Positions 17,299 through 26,198 are shown, counted from the stretch's first letter. The stretch is 64,000 bases of DNA from CBFHSF01 sp965658445 (GCA_965658445.1 CBFHSF010000004.1:62001-126000), one strand, 5' to 3'. Made by a program: numbers and translations. Notes: a model not told the origin generated them from the letters alone.

Positions 17299-17754
17299 CT
17301 AGACAGAAAAGCGCTCCTCAACAATCTTTTTCCTGAAGTCAAATATTTGCTTGAGTTGGTTTTTTACAAAGAGGCCGTGAGCAATCTTTCCCAAAAAGCC
17401 GAAAGGCAGGACATAAGATACTCTGTCGGTCATTTCCACCTCCCCGTTAGGTAGTGCCTTGAAGTGATGTTCGTGATGCCAAATTTTGTAAGGCCCAATT
17501 CTCTGTTCATCTACAAAGAATTTATGGTCATCTACATGGGTTATTTCAGTAACCCAATTCATCGGGATTCCCATTAGAGGGCTGACTTTGTAAGAAATCA
17601 TTTGACCAGTAAACATCTTGTCCGGTAGATTGGACAGAATCTTAAAATTGAGATGAGGAGGGGTGATGACTGATAAATTTTTGGGAGACGAGAAAAAATC
17701 CCAGATCTCATCCATATCGCCTTTTATGTTTTGCTTTACCAGAAATTCGTACAT
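17299..17754 (-). CDS. SRPBCC-family protein
   Basis: A 151-residue START/Bet v1-like protein. Typical segments are DEIWDFFSSPKNLSVITPPHLNFKI near the N-terminus and HEHHFKALPNGEVEMTDRVSYVLPFGFLG in the middle. Such proteins bind hydrophobic ligands in a cavity, and in Bacteroidota they are often annotated as cell-division-inhibitor-like or polyketide-cyclase-like without evidence of activity. The ATG at 17754 is chosen because the family begins at MYEFLVKQ; a start 13 codons upstream is possible. Confidence 0.82.
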   Translation of the reverse strand: MYEFLVKQNIKGDMDEIWDFFSSPKNLSVITPPHLNFKILSNLPDKMFTGQMISYKVSPLMGIPMNWVTEITHVDDHKFFVDEQRIGPYKIWHHEHHFKALPNGEVEMTDRVSYVLPFGFLGKIAHGLFVKNQLKQIFDFRKKIVEERFSV

Positions 17755-17870
17755 CTTTGTTTTCTTTGAATAAGTAATTTTCAAGATAACCACCTAGAAA
17801 CCGTAAAGTTTACGCGGATTGGTTGAAGATTTTACGATAGTCCCTTTTTATACCAGAAATTAATTCAAGC

Positions 17871-19565
17871 ATGAGACACATATACACGCTTATTTTCACC
17901 CTGATTTCACCTTTTCTATTCTGTCAAGAAATGGACAGAAAATACAATGGAGATGTTTATCAGGACAATCACACCTTGAATTATTACCAAACCATCGACG
18001 CCTATTCTCAATTGGACGAGAAATACCCCAACGCAAGGCTATTTACCATGGGATTGTCTGATGCCGGCTTGCCCATATATTGTTTTGCCGTTTCAAAAAA
18101 ATCAATATCAACACTCGAAAACATCACTACAGACAAAAGAGTTTTTTTGATTAACAACGGAATTCACCCTGGAGAGAGTTGTGGTGTAGATGCCTCCATT
18201 TCTTGGATTGCAGAGGTTTTGGAATCAGATTCTAAAATCTTGGATTCTCTCTCTATTGCAATCATACCCATGTATAACGTAGGTGGAAGCCTCAACAGAA
18301 GACCCCATACCCGTGCCAACCAAAACGGTCCCGAAGGACAAGGTTTCCGCGGAAATGCTAAACACCTCGACTTAAACCGTGACTTTTTAAAGGCCGATTC
18401 CAAAAACACTTTTGTTTTCTATAAGATTTTTCAAACCCTGAAGCCCATTGCATTTATTGACAATCACTCCAGCAATGGTGCTGATTACGCTTACGAAACC
18501 ACTTTGATTGTTTCGCCACCGGAAAAGATTGGTCCCCAGTGGGAGTCTCTTATAAAGAACGAGCTCCTGCCAAACGTATATGCAGAACTGGGGAAGAAGG
18601 GAACCCTTGCTACACATTATGTAAATGTACACGGCCATGGCCCTGAAGAAGGGTTTTCTGTTTTTGAAGAAACACCCATTTACAGTTCTGGATACACCGG
18701 ATTGTGGCCTTGCTGGAGCATTGTTTCTGAGACGCACATGCTAAAGCCCTATCCAAATCGCGTTGAATCCACCATAAATACTTTGGACGTGCTTTCGGAA
18801 ATCCTTTATCACAATGGACATGAATTGGAAAAAGCTTGGGAAAGGGACAACCAAACTACCTTCGTTAAAGGGGAGTTACCGCTGGTTTTTGAAATTGATA
18901 GCAATCAAACTTCACCCCTGTCTTTTCAAGGGTATACCGAGGTGAAATCTCCTAGCAAGGTCTACAGGGGAGAGAGGAGGTCATTTGATTCTGAAAAGCC
19001 TTACTCCAAAGAAATTCCATACTATCACAAGCTAAAGCCCATAAGATTAGCCCAAATTCCAAAGGTTATTTACATTTCCCAAGCACAGTCAGAAGTTCTA
19101 GACAGGCTGTATGCTCAAGGAATCACGGGAGACACCGTGGAATTGCCCAAAAAGGAATTGATGGTAGCTCACGTAAAATCGGTTACCTTTTCTAACCGAG
19201 CCTATGAAGGGCATATTAAATCTGAATTGACCTATGACTATACGGTTTGGAATCAGGGCTATTACTTGCCTGTAGTAAAGATTGACGTGAATTCAACCAA
19301 TTATAGATATCTATTGAATGTATTGCATCCAGAGGCTCCCGGGAGTTTTTATCGTTGGAATTTTTTTGATTCCTACTACCAGCAAAAAGAGTGGTTTAGC
19401 GACTATATCTACGAGGACAGAGTGGAGGAGATGGTTGAAAAGGATCCCAATTACAAACCTGTAGAAACGTCAAATTCCTTTGGAGTCCTTTATGAGTTTT
19501 ACAAAAAAGACGAAGAGCTCTTTGAAAAGGATGCGTTTACCCCTCCTGTGTTCCTGGAGTTTTAG
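17871..19565 (+). CDS. M14-family zinc carboxypeptidase, exported
   Basis: A 564-residue metallopeptidase. A signal peptide ends near LFCQ (residue 19). The M14 zinc site is complete: His99 and Glu102 in GIHPGES, and His199 in FIDNHSSNG. Substrate-binding Asn-Arg is at 169-170 (DLNRDF), and VSETHML supplies the probable catalytic Glu. Downstream lies a large beta-rich C-terminal region of unknown fold. It probably trims peptides in the periplasm or outside the cell. Its 3' end overlaps the convergent XRE regulator gene by 29 bases. Confidence 0.9.
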   Translation: MRHIYTLIFTLISPFLFCQEMDRKYNGDVYQDNHTLNYYQTIDAYSQLDEKYPNARLFTMGLSDAGLPIYCFAVSKKSISTLENITTDKRVFLINNGIHPGESCGVDASISWIAEVLESDSKILDSLSIAIIPMYNVGGSLNRRPHTRANQNGPEGQGFRGNAKHLDLNRDFLKADSKNTFVFYKIFQTLKPIAFIDNHSSNGADYAYETTLIVSPPEKIGPQWESLIKNELLPNVYAELGKKGTLATHYVNVHGHGPEEGFSVFEETPIYSSGYTGLWPCWSIVSETHMLKPYPNRVESTINTLDVLSEILYHNGHELEKAWERDNQTTFVKGELPLVFEIDSNQTSPLSFQGYTEVKSPSKVYRGERRSFDSEKPYSKEIPYYHKLKPIRLAQIPKVIYISQAQSEVLDRLYAQGITGDTVELPKKELMVAHVKSVTFSNRAYEGHIKSELTYDYTVWNQGYYLPVVKIDVNSTNYRYLLNVLHPEAPGSFYRWNFFDSYYQQKEWFSDYIYEDRVEEMVEKDPNYKPVETSNSFGVLYEFYKKDEELFEKDAFTPPVFLEF

Positions 19566-19998
19566 GATGGAATTCTTCAAAAGTGCCTGAGGCATAGTAA
19601 TGAACGATTCTTATTATAGGATCGGTAGCTTTTCTTTTATGCTCCTGTTGTTCAGAGGGGTTGTGCGATTCCAAATTTTCCTCAAAAAGAGATTTTATGG
19701 ACTTTTTTGGCGACTCGGAGGCCGAAACCATTGTGTCCTCTAGAGTAGGGGAGGAAGTGTGATCCTCTTTTGAAGCATTTAAAATGGTATTGTTTTCAAC
19801 TAAAATTTCGCCCTTGCCATGAACTAACCAATCCAAAGATACTTGCGGATATCTCTCAGATATTTTTTGAATAACGGCTAAAGAGGGTTTGTTCCTTCCA
19901 TTTTGAATATGACTGATGATAGGGCGAGAAACCCCAATTTCTTCAGCAAATACAGAAGTGCTAGTTTTTAATGCAGTAGTTAACTTTTGTATATCCAT
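19537..19998 (-). CDS. XRE-family helix-turn-helix regulator
   Basis: A 153-residue DNA-binding protein. The N-terminal HTH (residues 5-57) reads FAEEIGVSRPIISHIQNGRNKPS, the recognition-helix pattern of Cro/CI-type regulators, followed by PQVSLDWLVHGKGEI as in many Bacteroidota XRE proteins. The second half is hydrophilic and probably disordered, with no sensor domain. It sits between two M14 peptidase genes, convergent with the first and divergent from the second. Regulation of the second is plausible but unproven. Two ACAAATGTA repeats lie just upstream (20025-20033 and about 20061-20069). Confidence 0.88.
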   Translation of the reverse strand: MDIQKLTTALKTSTSVFAEEIGVSRPIISHIQNGRNKPSLAVIQKISERYPQVSLDWLVHGKGEILVENNTILNASKEDHTSSPTLEDTMVSASESPKKSIKSLFEENLESHNPSEQQEHKRKATDPIIRIVHYYASGTFEEFHPKTPGTQEG

Positions 19999-20144
19999 TG
20001 TGGGTTTTCGAAATAACGATTGTTACAAATGTATCAGTTTGGCTAGGCTTCTTCTTTAACAAATGTAGCAAGTTTGTGAGCACCGAAAAACCTATTTTGA
20101 AAATAGATACTAACAGTATGAGGATTTGGACTAAGCACCGCGAT

Positions 20145-20165
20145 ACATTTATTTAAATTAAATGT
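20145..20165. promoter_or_regulatory. inverted repeat, possible operator
   Basis: Perfect 7-base arms ACATTTA and TAAATGT are separated by TTTAAAT. It lies midway between the divergent XRE and M14 genes. A binding site for the XRE protein is a guess based on position. Confidence 0.4.
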
Positions 20166-20255
20166 TTTAATCATATGATTTTGAGTACTTTAACTACCAC
20201 TAGAGGTGATTTGTTAGGAATTCCTACTATACTCGAATCGAATGACTTTCAATCG

Positions 20256-20288
20256 TTTAGCTTTCTAGGGAATTAGACTGTACCTTTG
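20256..20288 (+). promoter_or_regulatory. promoter of second M14 peptidase gene
   Basis: TACCTTTG at 20281-20288 is a good TAnnTTTG -7 element. TTTA lies 21 bases upstream at the -33 position. The start codon is 39 bases downstream. Confidence 0.6.
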
Positions 20289-20326
20289 AAACTGTTAATC
20301 ACTATCAACAATTCACTGAAGTTCGA

Positions 20327-21424
20327 ATGACTCAATCGCCTGTAAACTTTGCGTTTTATCACAATCATAAGGAAATGACCTCCCATATGGAGGGGTATGT
20401 AAAAGCTCTTTCGTTAGAAGTCACTCCACTTGGATCAAGCCAAAACGGTCTAATTATAAATGAGTATCATTGGGGAAAAGGCGAGAAAAAGATTGCTGTA
20501 TGGAGTCAAATGCACGGAAATGAGTCTACGGGTACGTTTTGTATTTACGATGTCCTAGAGAGCTTAAAAAGCCTTTCAAAGGTGGAATACAAAGCCCTAG
20601 AGAGTTCTGTTTCACTACACTTCATCCCCATGCTCAATCCTGACGGTGCAGAGGCATACACCAGAGCATCTTCTAACGGAACTGATTTAAACCGTGATTC
20701 CGTAGATCTTTCTACACCTGAAATTCAATTGTTCTGGAAATGGATAGTAGAGTTACAGCCGGATCTAGCATTGAACCTACACGACCAACGGTCACGTTTT
20801 AGTGCCGGTGACAAGGTTGCCACACTCAGCTTTTTAGCTCCTTCGCCTAACGAAGAAAGAGAAGTTACATCCCACAGACTCCTGAGTATGGAATGTGTTG
20901 CGTTTATGTATAAGCACTTAAAGAAAGAATATTCTGCGGGAATAGGGAAGTACACAGATGAATTCTATCCAACAGCAACCGGAGATAATCTTATGGCAAA
21001 GGGGATTTCAAATATCTTGTTCGAGGCGGGTGCCGATGACATCACTCCGGAGAACAGAGAGTTAGCAAGAGAAATGCAATCCACAGCTATGTGGAAGCTG
21101 ATAACCTGGTTTTCTGGGAAAGATAAGGACGGGGAGCAAGTAAAAGATTTTCAAACTATTTACGATAGTATACCTGTAAACCAGGTGACTAAATGCGACT
21201 ATTTATACCAACAAACCAATGCTTTAAGCCCATTGAATAATCAATATGCGGCATTGGATATCATCAGATCTTTTCATCCAAAAAAGGGTTTAACATCTGT
21301 ATTGCAGGTACGAGAAGTTTCAAAAGAACCATCCTTAACAAATGTATACGACTTGAATTTTGACCTTATACAAAAGTTAAGTCTCATTTATGATCTTAAA
21401 GAGGGAGAAACAATAGAATTGTAA
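20327..21424 (+). CDS. M14-family peptidase-like protein, cytoplasmic
   Basis: A 365-residue zinc carboxypeptidase-like enzyme without a signal peptide. The zinc ligands are His63 and Glu66 (QMHGNEST) and His152 (LNLHDQR). Asn122-Arg123 in DLNRDS would bind the substrate carboxylate. The ~120-residue extension after the catalytic part is less conserved. Compared with the neighbouring exported M14 enzyme it is shorter, intracellular and only distantly similar. Its stop codon lies inside the long terminator hairpin at 21413-21452. Confidence 0.87.
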   Translation: MTQSPVNFAFYHNHKEMTSHMEGYVKALSLEVTPLGSSQNGLIINEYHWGKGEKKIAVWSQMHGNESTGTFCIYDVLESLKSLSKVEYKALESSVSLHFIPMLNPDGAEAYTRASSNGTDLNRDSVDLSTPEIQLFWKWIVELQPDLALNLHDQRSRFSAGDKVATLSFLAPSPNEEREVTSHRLLSMECVAFMYKHLKKEYSAGIGKYTDEFYPTATGDNLMAKGISNILFEAGADDITPENRELAREMQSTAMWKLITWFSGKDKDGEQVKDFQTIYDSIPVNQVTKCDYLYQQTNALSPLNNQYAALDIIRSFHPKKGLTSVLQVREVSKEPSLTNVYDLNFDLIQKLSLIYDLKEGETIEL

Positions 21425-21457
21425 AGGCGATTGTAAACCTTTACAATTCTATCTTTT
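21413..21457. terminator. bidirectional terminator between M14 peptidase and ssb
   Basis: A perfect 15-base-pair stem (21413-21427 with 21438-21452) has a 10-base loop and is flanked by T-rich and A-rich tails. It includes the peptidase stop codon and can serve both convergent genes. Confidence 0.85.
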
Positions 21458-21469
21458 AAAAAAGGAAAA

Positions 21470-21826
21470 TTAGGCTGCTTCAGCCGTTTCCTTTTTCTGA
21501 GAAAGTATCACAATGTCTTGGGCGATAATTTCGGTTACGTACTTTCTTTCTCCGTTTTTGGATTCAAAAGAACGATTGGAAATCTTTCCGTCAATAACCA
21601 CCTTCGTGCCTTTGCTCAAGTGCTTTTCAGCAAATTGAGCTGTGTGCTTCCAGGCGATGACTTGATGCCATTCAACATTTTCTACCGTCTCACCTCCTGA
21701 ATTTTTGTACGACTCGTTGGTCGCCACGGTGAAGGAAGCTTTCACCACTCCTTTTTCAAAAGTTTTGACTTCTGGGTCACGGCCTAAATTTCCGATAAGC
21801 TGTACCCGATTTTTCATGGAACTCAT
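21470..21826 (-). CDS. ssb: single-stranded DNA-binding protein lacking the acidic tip
   Basis: A 118-residue OB-fold SSB. The core is well conserved: NRVQLIGNLGRDPEVKTF, ATNESYKNSGGETVENVEWHQVIAW, GTKVVIDGKISNRSFESKNGERKY and VTEIIAQDIVIL. The protein ends in KKETAEAA soon after the OB fold. The usual flexible linker and the terminal DDDxPF motif that recruits repair and replication partners are absent. It may be a secondary SSB paralogue, with a full-length one elsewhere. Either of two nearby methionines (residues 1 and 4) could be the start. Confidence 0.93.
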   Translation of the reverse strand: MSSMKNRVQLIGNLGRDPEVKTFEKGVVKASFTVATNESYKNSGGETVENVEWHQVIAWKHTAQFAEKHLSKGTKVVIDGKISNRSFESKNGERKYVTEIIAQDIVILSQKKETAEAA

Positions 21827-21953
21827 TTTTTTTGTAAATTAAATAGAGGTTAAACAATGGACCCAAAGTTGGTTAACCTCTGTAAAACAAGGCGTCAAGT
21901 AAACCCTTCTTGCCGTTTGTTTACGTTTTCACTAACCCTAATACTTTATACCC

Positions 21954-22334
21954 ATGAAAAAGCAGTGTTTGTATTGCAAGACAGAAATTGTAGGAAGAGC
22001 CGACAAGAAATTCTGTGATCCCGGTTGTAGAAGCGCCTACAACAATCAAGTAAACGGAGCTCGTAACAACTACATGAGAACCATTGACATTCGGTTAAAG
22101 AGAAACCGAAGAATATTACTCAATCAATTGAGGGATGGACAAGAATCCATATCTACCTTAGATCTAATAGACCAAGGCTTTGACTTCAAGTACTCTACTC
22201 ACACCTCACTAAATGAGGCCAAGGTGGAATATTGGTGTTACGATGTAGGATTCTCAGAAAATGAGCTGAGGGAAACCCATTTGGATTTGTTTTCCAACAA
22301 AAAGCTTATAAAGAAGGATGCTTCATTTGATTGA
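21954..22334 (+). CDS. small zinc-ribbon protein of unknown function
   Basis: A 126-residue protein. The N-terminus CLYCKTEIVGRADKKFCDPGC carries two CxxC-type pairs expected to bind one zinc ion, followed by RSAYNNQVNGARN. The remaining part is basic, then mixed, with no recognised domain. Similar zinc-ribbon proteins occur in many Bacteroidota as uncharacterised genes. It overlaps the convergent neighbour by 29 bases. A nucleic-acid or protein-binding role is possible but not shown. Confidence 0.75.
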   Translation: MKKQCLYCKTEIVGRADKKFCDPGCRSAYNNQVNGARNNYMRTIDIRLKRNRRILLNQLRDGQESISTLDLIDQGFDFKYSTHTSLNEAKVEYWCYDVGFSENELRETHLDLFSNKKLIKKDASFD

Positions 22335-22971
22335 AAATCTCAAATGCCTTTTGAATATCCTTAGGCTCTACAATTACGGTGAATTCATTGGTTGTAGAAA
22401 TCACTTCCACAACATTGATTCCCGCTTGAGCTAAACGCTTAAAGAAAACAAAGTAAAGTCCTAGGATATTCACATTGGTTTGAGGGAGCTTTAAGGTGAT
22501 GGACGACAACTCCAATTTCGATTGGATGAGTTGTTCTCCCTTAAAGACTTCAAATACTTCTGCATTTAGGTTTTTAGAAACCACGAGATTAGATTCTTCG
22601 ACACCCCTAGAAAAAGTGTAAAAGGGATTGGAGTAATTCTCTATTCTAGTGAGAAACTTAGTTTGACACTGAATAAGGGACTTGGAGTTCTTAAAGGTAT
22701 GATCTGACAAATCAGATCTAACAATTAAATCCCCCATATTCTTCATATACTCAGATAATCTTTGCGGATTTCTAGATACGGGAGGAGGGGAGACTCTTCT
22801 CAAAGCCATTACAATGGCAGATTCCTTAACGGGTTTCCCCATTTCAGATTCTAGTCTAGGCCTTAGTTGACGAGCCAAAGCACTTGTATTGAGTAATCCT
22901 TCATGCAAGAACTCATCGGTAAAGGGTTCTTCAATTAAATAGTCTCTAATTCTCTCTCCAATACTTTTCAT
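22306..22971 (-). CDS. uncharacterised protein with C-terminal ACT-like domain
   Basis: A 221-residue protein. The N-terminal half resembles a helical DNA-binding-type region (LNTSALARQLRPRLESEMGKPVKESAIVMALRRVSPP). The C-terminal ~75 residues look like an ACT ligand-binding domain of the aspartokinase type (LPQTNVNILGLYFVFFKRLAQAGINVVEVISTTNEFTVIV). The combination suggests an amino-acid-responsive regulator, but this rests on pattern alone. It ends inside the convergent zinc-ribbon gene. Confidence 0.65.
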   Translation of the reverse strand: MKSIGERIRDYLIEEPFTDEFLHEGLLNTSALARQLRPRLESEMGKPVKESAIVMALRRVSPPPVSRNPQRLSEYMKNMGDLIVRSDLSDHTFKNSKSLIQCQTKFLTRIENYSNPFYTFSRGVEESNLVVSKNLNAEVFEVFKGEQLIQSKLELSSITLKLPQTNVNILGLYFVFFKRLAQAGINVVEVISTTNEFTVIVEPKDIQKAFEIFNQMKHPSL

Positions 22972-23083
22972 AGCAAAGTGATTTTGTGCAGATGGATTTC
23001 ACCAGAGCTTCATGTTACAAATTTAACAAGATGACGGATTTAAAACTTTTTTTATTGTTCCGTAAACTATTCCGTGCATTGCG

Positions 23084-23881
23084 TTAAATAAATATCACTG
23101 TTAAAATGGTGATAAAACCAGAAATGAGGAGAGATAAAATCAAAAGAGAAGGAAGAGCCACAAACCAAAGACACCAGCGTATTAGACCTGTAAACTCCCT
23201 TTTCATTCCCAATCGCAAGGTCAAGTTCTCTACCCAAGAACGAGAGGAGTCTCTTTGGGAATCAAAGGGCAAAAAGGACATTTTGTCTAAGTTGTTGTAT
23301 ATATTCTCAGGAAGTTCTTCAAAAGACTGGTAGACTATGGGGGCAGAGAATTCCAAACGGGCTTTTGGGAAGCTGTACACCGGATGACTCCAAGATATGC
23401 GAAGGGCATAAACTATTGGAGGTCTCTCCTGAGGGCAGTTTTCTGCAATCCTAACAACCCCTTTTTTAATGGGACGAAGTTCGGGTTGAATATCGTTGTT
23501 CGCTTCTGCAAAAAAGAGAACATCTTCATTTTCTAAAAGATGAGGCGTTAGATTAGAAAACGCATTCAAACCTAGGTTTCTCACTGCAGAAAATCCATCG
23601 CGAATTCTAAAAACAGGGCGCATTCTCATAGAAAAAAAGGCCTTTTGTATCCAACCGCTTTTAAAGACATCCCCTCGCGTAAGACTGTAGGGAATATTGG
23701 GAAGGTAGGGGATGATCAAAAGAGGATCCAATAAGGTATTCTGGTGAGTACTCGCATAGATTACCGAACGGTCTTCATGAGAAGGCGGCGGGTTTACTAT
23801 TTCTATAGAATGAGTATATCTCTTTAAAGACCACTTTACATAGGAATTGAGCAATCTCAGTCCGAAGGAAGGCTTTTTCAT
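23084..23881 (-). CDS. PlsC-type glycerophosphate/lysophospholipid acyltransferase
   Basis: A 265-residue acyltransferase expected to transfer fatty acids in membrane-lipid synthesis. The active-site motif reads STHQNTLLDP, an H-x5-D spacing rather than the usual H-x4-D, a variant I recall from Bacteroidota relatives. The acceptor-binding region includes FAEANNDIQPELRPIKKGVVRIAE. One or two hydrophobic segments at the C-terminus anchor it in the membrane. The gene overlaps the upstream SBF transporter gene by 4 bases (ATGA). Confidence 0.85.
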   Translation of the reverse strand: MKKPSFGLRLLNSYVKWSLKRYTHSIEIVNPPPSHEDRSVIYASTHQNTLLDPLLIIPYLPNIPYSLTRGDVFKSGWIQKAFFSMRMRPVFRIRDGFSAVRNLGLNAFSNLTPHLLENEDVLFFAEANNDIQPELRPIKKGVVRIAENCPQERPPIVYALRISWSHPVYSFPKARLEFSAPIVYQSFEELPENIYNNLDKMSFLPFDSQRDSSRSWVENLTLRLGMKREFTGLIRWCLWFVALPSLLILSLLISGFITILTVIFI

Positions 23882-24807
23882 TGGATCGCTTCCTTTTTAA
23901 GAGTAGCTTCTTTTGATTTCCCGATTCTCGCATAAATGAAAGAAATAATAAAGCCCGAAATGATATGCCAAATCCCCCACCAAGCGGCAATAACAGCCAT
24001 TTCTCCATTTCCTTCAAAGAATTTGACAACCAGCACCAATCCAAGGCCTGAATTCTGAATTCCCGTTTCTATGGAAATGGTCTTTGCATCGCGAGTAGGA
24101 AAGAAGAGCCTAGCATAACCAAATCCCGCTAACAAGGCGATTAAATTCATGATAAAGACCAGGCCAAAAATGTCGCCAATTACCTGTAAAAACAAGTCTT
24201 TATAAGGAACAAAAGAGCCTACAATAAAGCCCAGAAGAATGAGCATACTCAGGTACTTGGCAGGCTTGATGATTTTCTCAGTAAAACGGGGAATCCAATG
24301 CCTTACCAAAACGCCCAGAACCAGCGGAACTACCATGATTTTTAATACCGTCCAAAAAACAGGCAGAAACTCAGCCTGTACGGAGGAAGATTGAATGTCA
24401 TCCGGAAGGTATAAGCTCTGCAAACCATTAAAAATCAATGGCATGGTAAAGGGACTGAGCAAGGTTACTAGGAGCGTAAGCGAAATGCTCAATTCCACAT
24501 TACCCTTGGACAGGTAAGAAAAGAAATTGCTAATGTTGCCACCAGGACAGGAGGCTACCAGTAACATCCCCAAGCCCAAATACCAGCTGGGGCTGATGAT
24601 AAAAGCCGTAAATAAAGTCAAAAAGGGAAGGAGTATCCACTGTGAACTGAGGCCTACCAATAGTTTTTTTGGGGTCTTCCAGATTTGTTTAAAGTCATCT
24701 GTAGATACAGCAAGAGAAACCGAAAACATAATGAAGCCAAGAGCAAATTCTAGGATTCCTATTTGGCCGTCAGAAAATACAATAACTTTGTCTGGAATAT
24801 TTTGCAT
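23878..24807 (-). CDS. bile acid:sodium symporter (BASS/SBF) family transporter
   Basis: An inner-membrane transporter with about ten hydrophobic segments. Characteristic features are the substrate-site motif CPGGNISNFFSYLSKGN and the late ETGIQNSGLGLVLVVKFF segment. In bacteria the family carries bile acids, pantoate, pyruvate or other organic anions; the substrate here is unknown. I prefer the ATG at 24807 (MQNIPDK); a longer version from 24840 adds only an odd Cys-rich leader. It overlaps the acyltransferase gene, so the two are co-translated. Confidence 0.88.
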   Translation of the reverse strand: MQNIPDKVIVFSDGQIGILEFALGFIMFSVSLAVSTDDFKQIWKTPKKLLVGLSSQWILLPFLTLFTAFIISPSWYLGLGMLLVASCPGGNISNFFSYLSKGNVELSISLTLLVTLLSPFTMPLIFNGLQSLYLPDDIQSSSVQAEFLPVFWTVLKIMVVPLVLGVLVRHWIPRFTEKIIKPAKYLSMLILLGFIVGSFVPYKDLFLQVIGDIFGLVFIMNLIALLAGFGYARLFFPTRDAKTISIETGIQNSGLGLVLVVKFFEGNGEMAVIAAWWGIWHIISGFIISFIYARIGKSKEATLKKEAIQ

Positions 24808-24862
24808 GCCCCAATATATGCAACACAGCAGACACCACAAATTTTAAACTCCACGGAAAACC

Positions 24863-26059
24863 TTGAAAATTGCGATTATTGGAGGAGGTGCAGCCGGCTA
24901 TTTTACTGCCGTTCACCTTTCTGAGAAAACTTCAAAGCACCAGATTCAAATTTTTGAAAAGGGCAAGAAACCCTTGCAGAAGGTTTTGGTTTCGGGTGGT
25001 GGACGATGTAACGTTACCCATGCGTGCTTCATCCCACGTGAATTATCGGGTTTTTATCCCAGAGGTGGACGAGAATTAATGGGGCCCTTTTCGCGTTTTA
25101 TGACGGGAGATACCATGGAGTGGTTCGAAAACAGAGGTGTCCCTTTAAAAATTGAGGACGACAATAGAATCTTTCCCGAATCAAACCGCAGCCAAACCAT
25201 TGCAGATCTCTTTACAGAAAGTGCAAAGGCCCAAGGAGTCAAACTCAACACGGGTGTAACCATTACCTCAATTGAAAAGACGGGGAAGGGATTTGTTTTA
25301 AAGGATCAATTCCAAAAGAAATACACTGCAGACGCCGTAGTGTTCACTCCGGGGTCTTCTCCCAAATCACTGGGATTGGCAAAAGCCATGGGGTTAAAAA
25401 CAAGACCGACCTACCCATCGCTCTTTACGTTCAGAACTCCTGAGTCTCCGTTTAATGAATTGTCGGGCGTAACTCTAGAGAAGGTAGAAGTGAAAATAGT
25501 GGGTATTCCCGGGACGCAAAAAGGTCCGTTACTCTTTACGCATAGAGGATTATCCGGTCCCGCCATCCTAAAGACATCGGCCTACAAGGCCATAGAGTTG
25601 GCCGGCTTGAATTACGACTTTACTATACTGGTTAATTTTCTTCCAAAGTACGATGAAGAGGAAACCTTAGCGAGCATTCAGATCTCTCAAAAGAAACTCA
25701 AATCACTTGAGATAGACCTCCCTAAAAGATTGATTCACAAAGTAATTGAATACGCTGGTTTTTCTCCTGATGAATTTGCAAAAAGCCTTTCGGCGCAAGC
25801 CCAAAAGAAATTAGCGGTGGCCTTTCACCAATGTGAGATTGTGGTAAAAGGCAAGGACACATTTAAAGAAGAGTTTGTAACAGCAGGAGGGGTGGACCTC
25901 AAAGAAATGGACTTCAAGACCTTTGAATCAAAAAAAATCCCCAACCTATTTCTGGGAGGGGAAGTTTTAAATATTGACGCCGTAACGGGAGGCTTTAATT
26001 TCCAAGCCGCATGGACCGCAGGCTTCCATATTGCAGAATGTCTTTCTGAACGAGACTAG
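24863..26059 (+). CDS. HI0933/YhiN-family FAD-dependent oxidoreductase (TTG start)
   Basis: A 398-residue flavoprotein of the HI0933 (TIGR00275) family, whose members are annotated as NAD(P)/FAD-dependent oxidoreductases with unclear substrates. The FAD-binding loop is GGGAAGYF at the N-terminus. VSGGGRCNVTH and the C-terminal TGGFNFQAAWTAGFHIAE are hallmark segments. The start is a TTG: the frame closes with a stop at 24845-24847 and contains no upstream ATG, while the glycine loop begins only a few codons in. Confidence 0.9.
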   Translation: MKIAIIGGGAAGYFTAVHLSEKTSKHQIQIFEKGKKPLQKVLVSGGGRCNVTHACFIPRELSGFYPRGGRELMGPFSRFMTGDTMEWFENRGVPLKIEDDNRIFPESNRSQTIADLFTESAKAQGVKLNTGVTITSIEKTGKGFVLKDQFQKKYTADAVVFTPGSSPKSLGLAKAMGLKTRPTYPSLFTFRTPESPFNELSGVTLEKVEVKIVGIPGTQKGPLLFTHRGLSGPAILKTSAYKAIELAGLNYDFTILVNFLPKYDEEETLASIQISQKKLKSLEIDLPKRLIHKVIEYAGFSPDEFAKSLSAQAQKKLAVAFHQCEIVVKGKDTFKEEFVTAGGVDLKEMDFKTFESKKIPNLFLGGEVLNIDAVTGGFNFQAAWTAGFHIAECLSERD

Positions 26060-26198
26060 GTTTCAAGACCATTTCACATCAAAATCAAACATTAATGGGC
26101 AAGTCGTGGCAGTGTTGGTTTCAAACTCGTACTGAGGAATTGAAATATCCGTCATCCATAGCGCTTAGCCATTAAAGGACTGCAAAGAAGACGCTTCT

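Larger units (their letters stand above)
19999..20326. other. 328-base divergent regulatory region
   Basis: No gene is seen here. It holds two ACAAATGTA repeats close to the XRE start. An inverted repeat, ACATTTA-N7-TAAATGT, lies at 20145-20165. A promoter for the downstream M14 peptidase is at 20256-20288. Confidence 0.75.
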
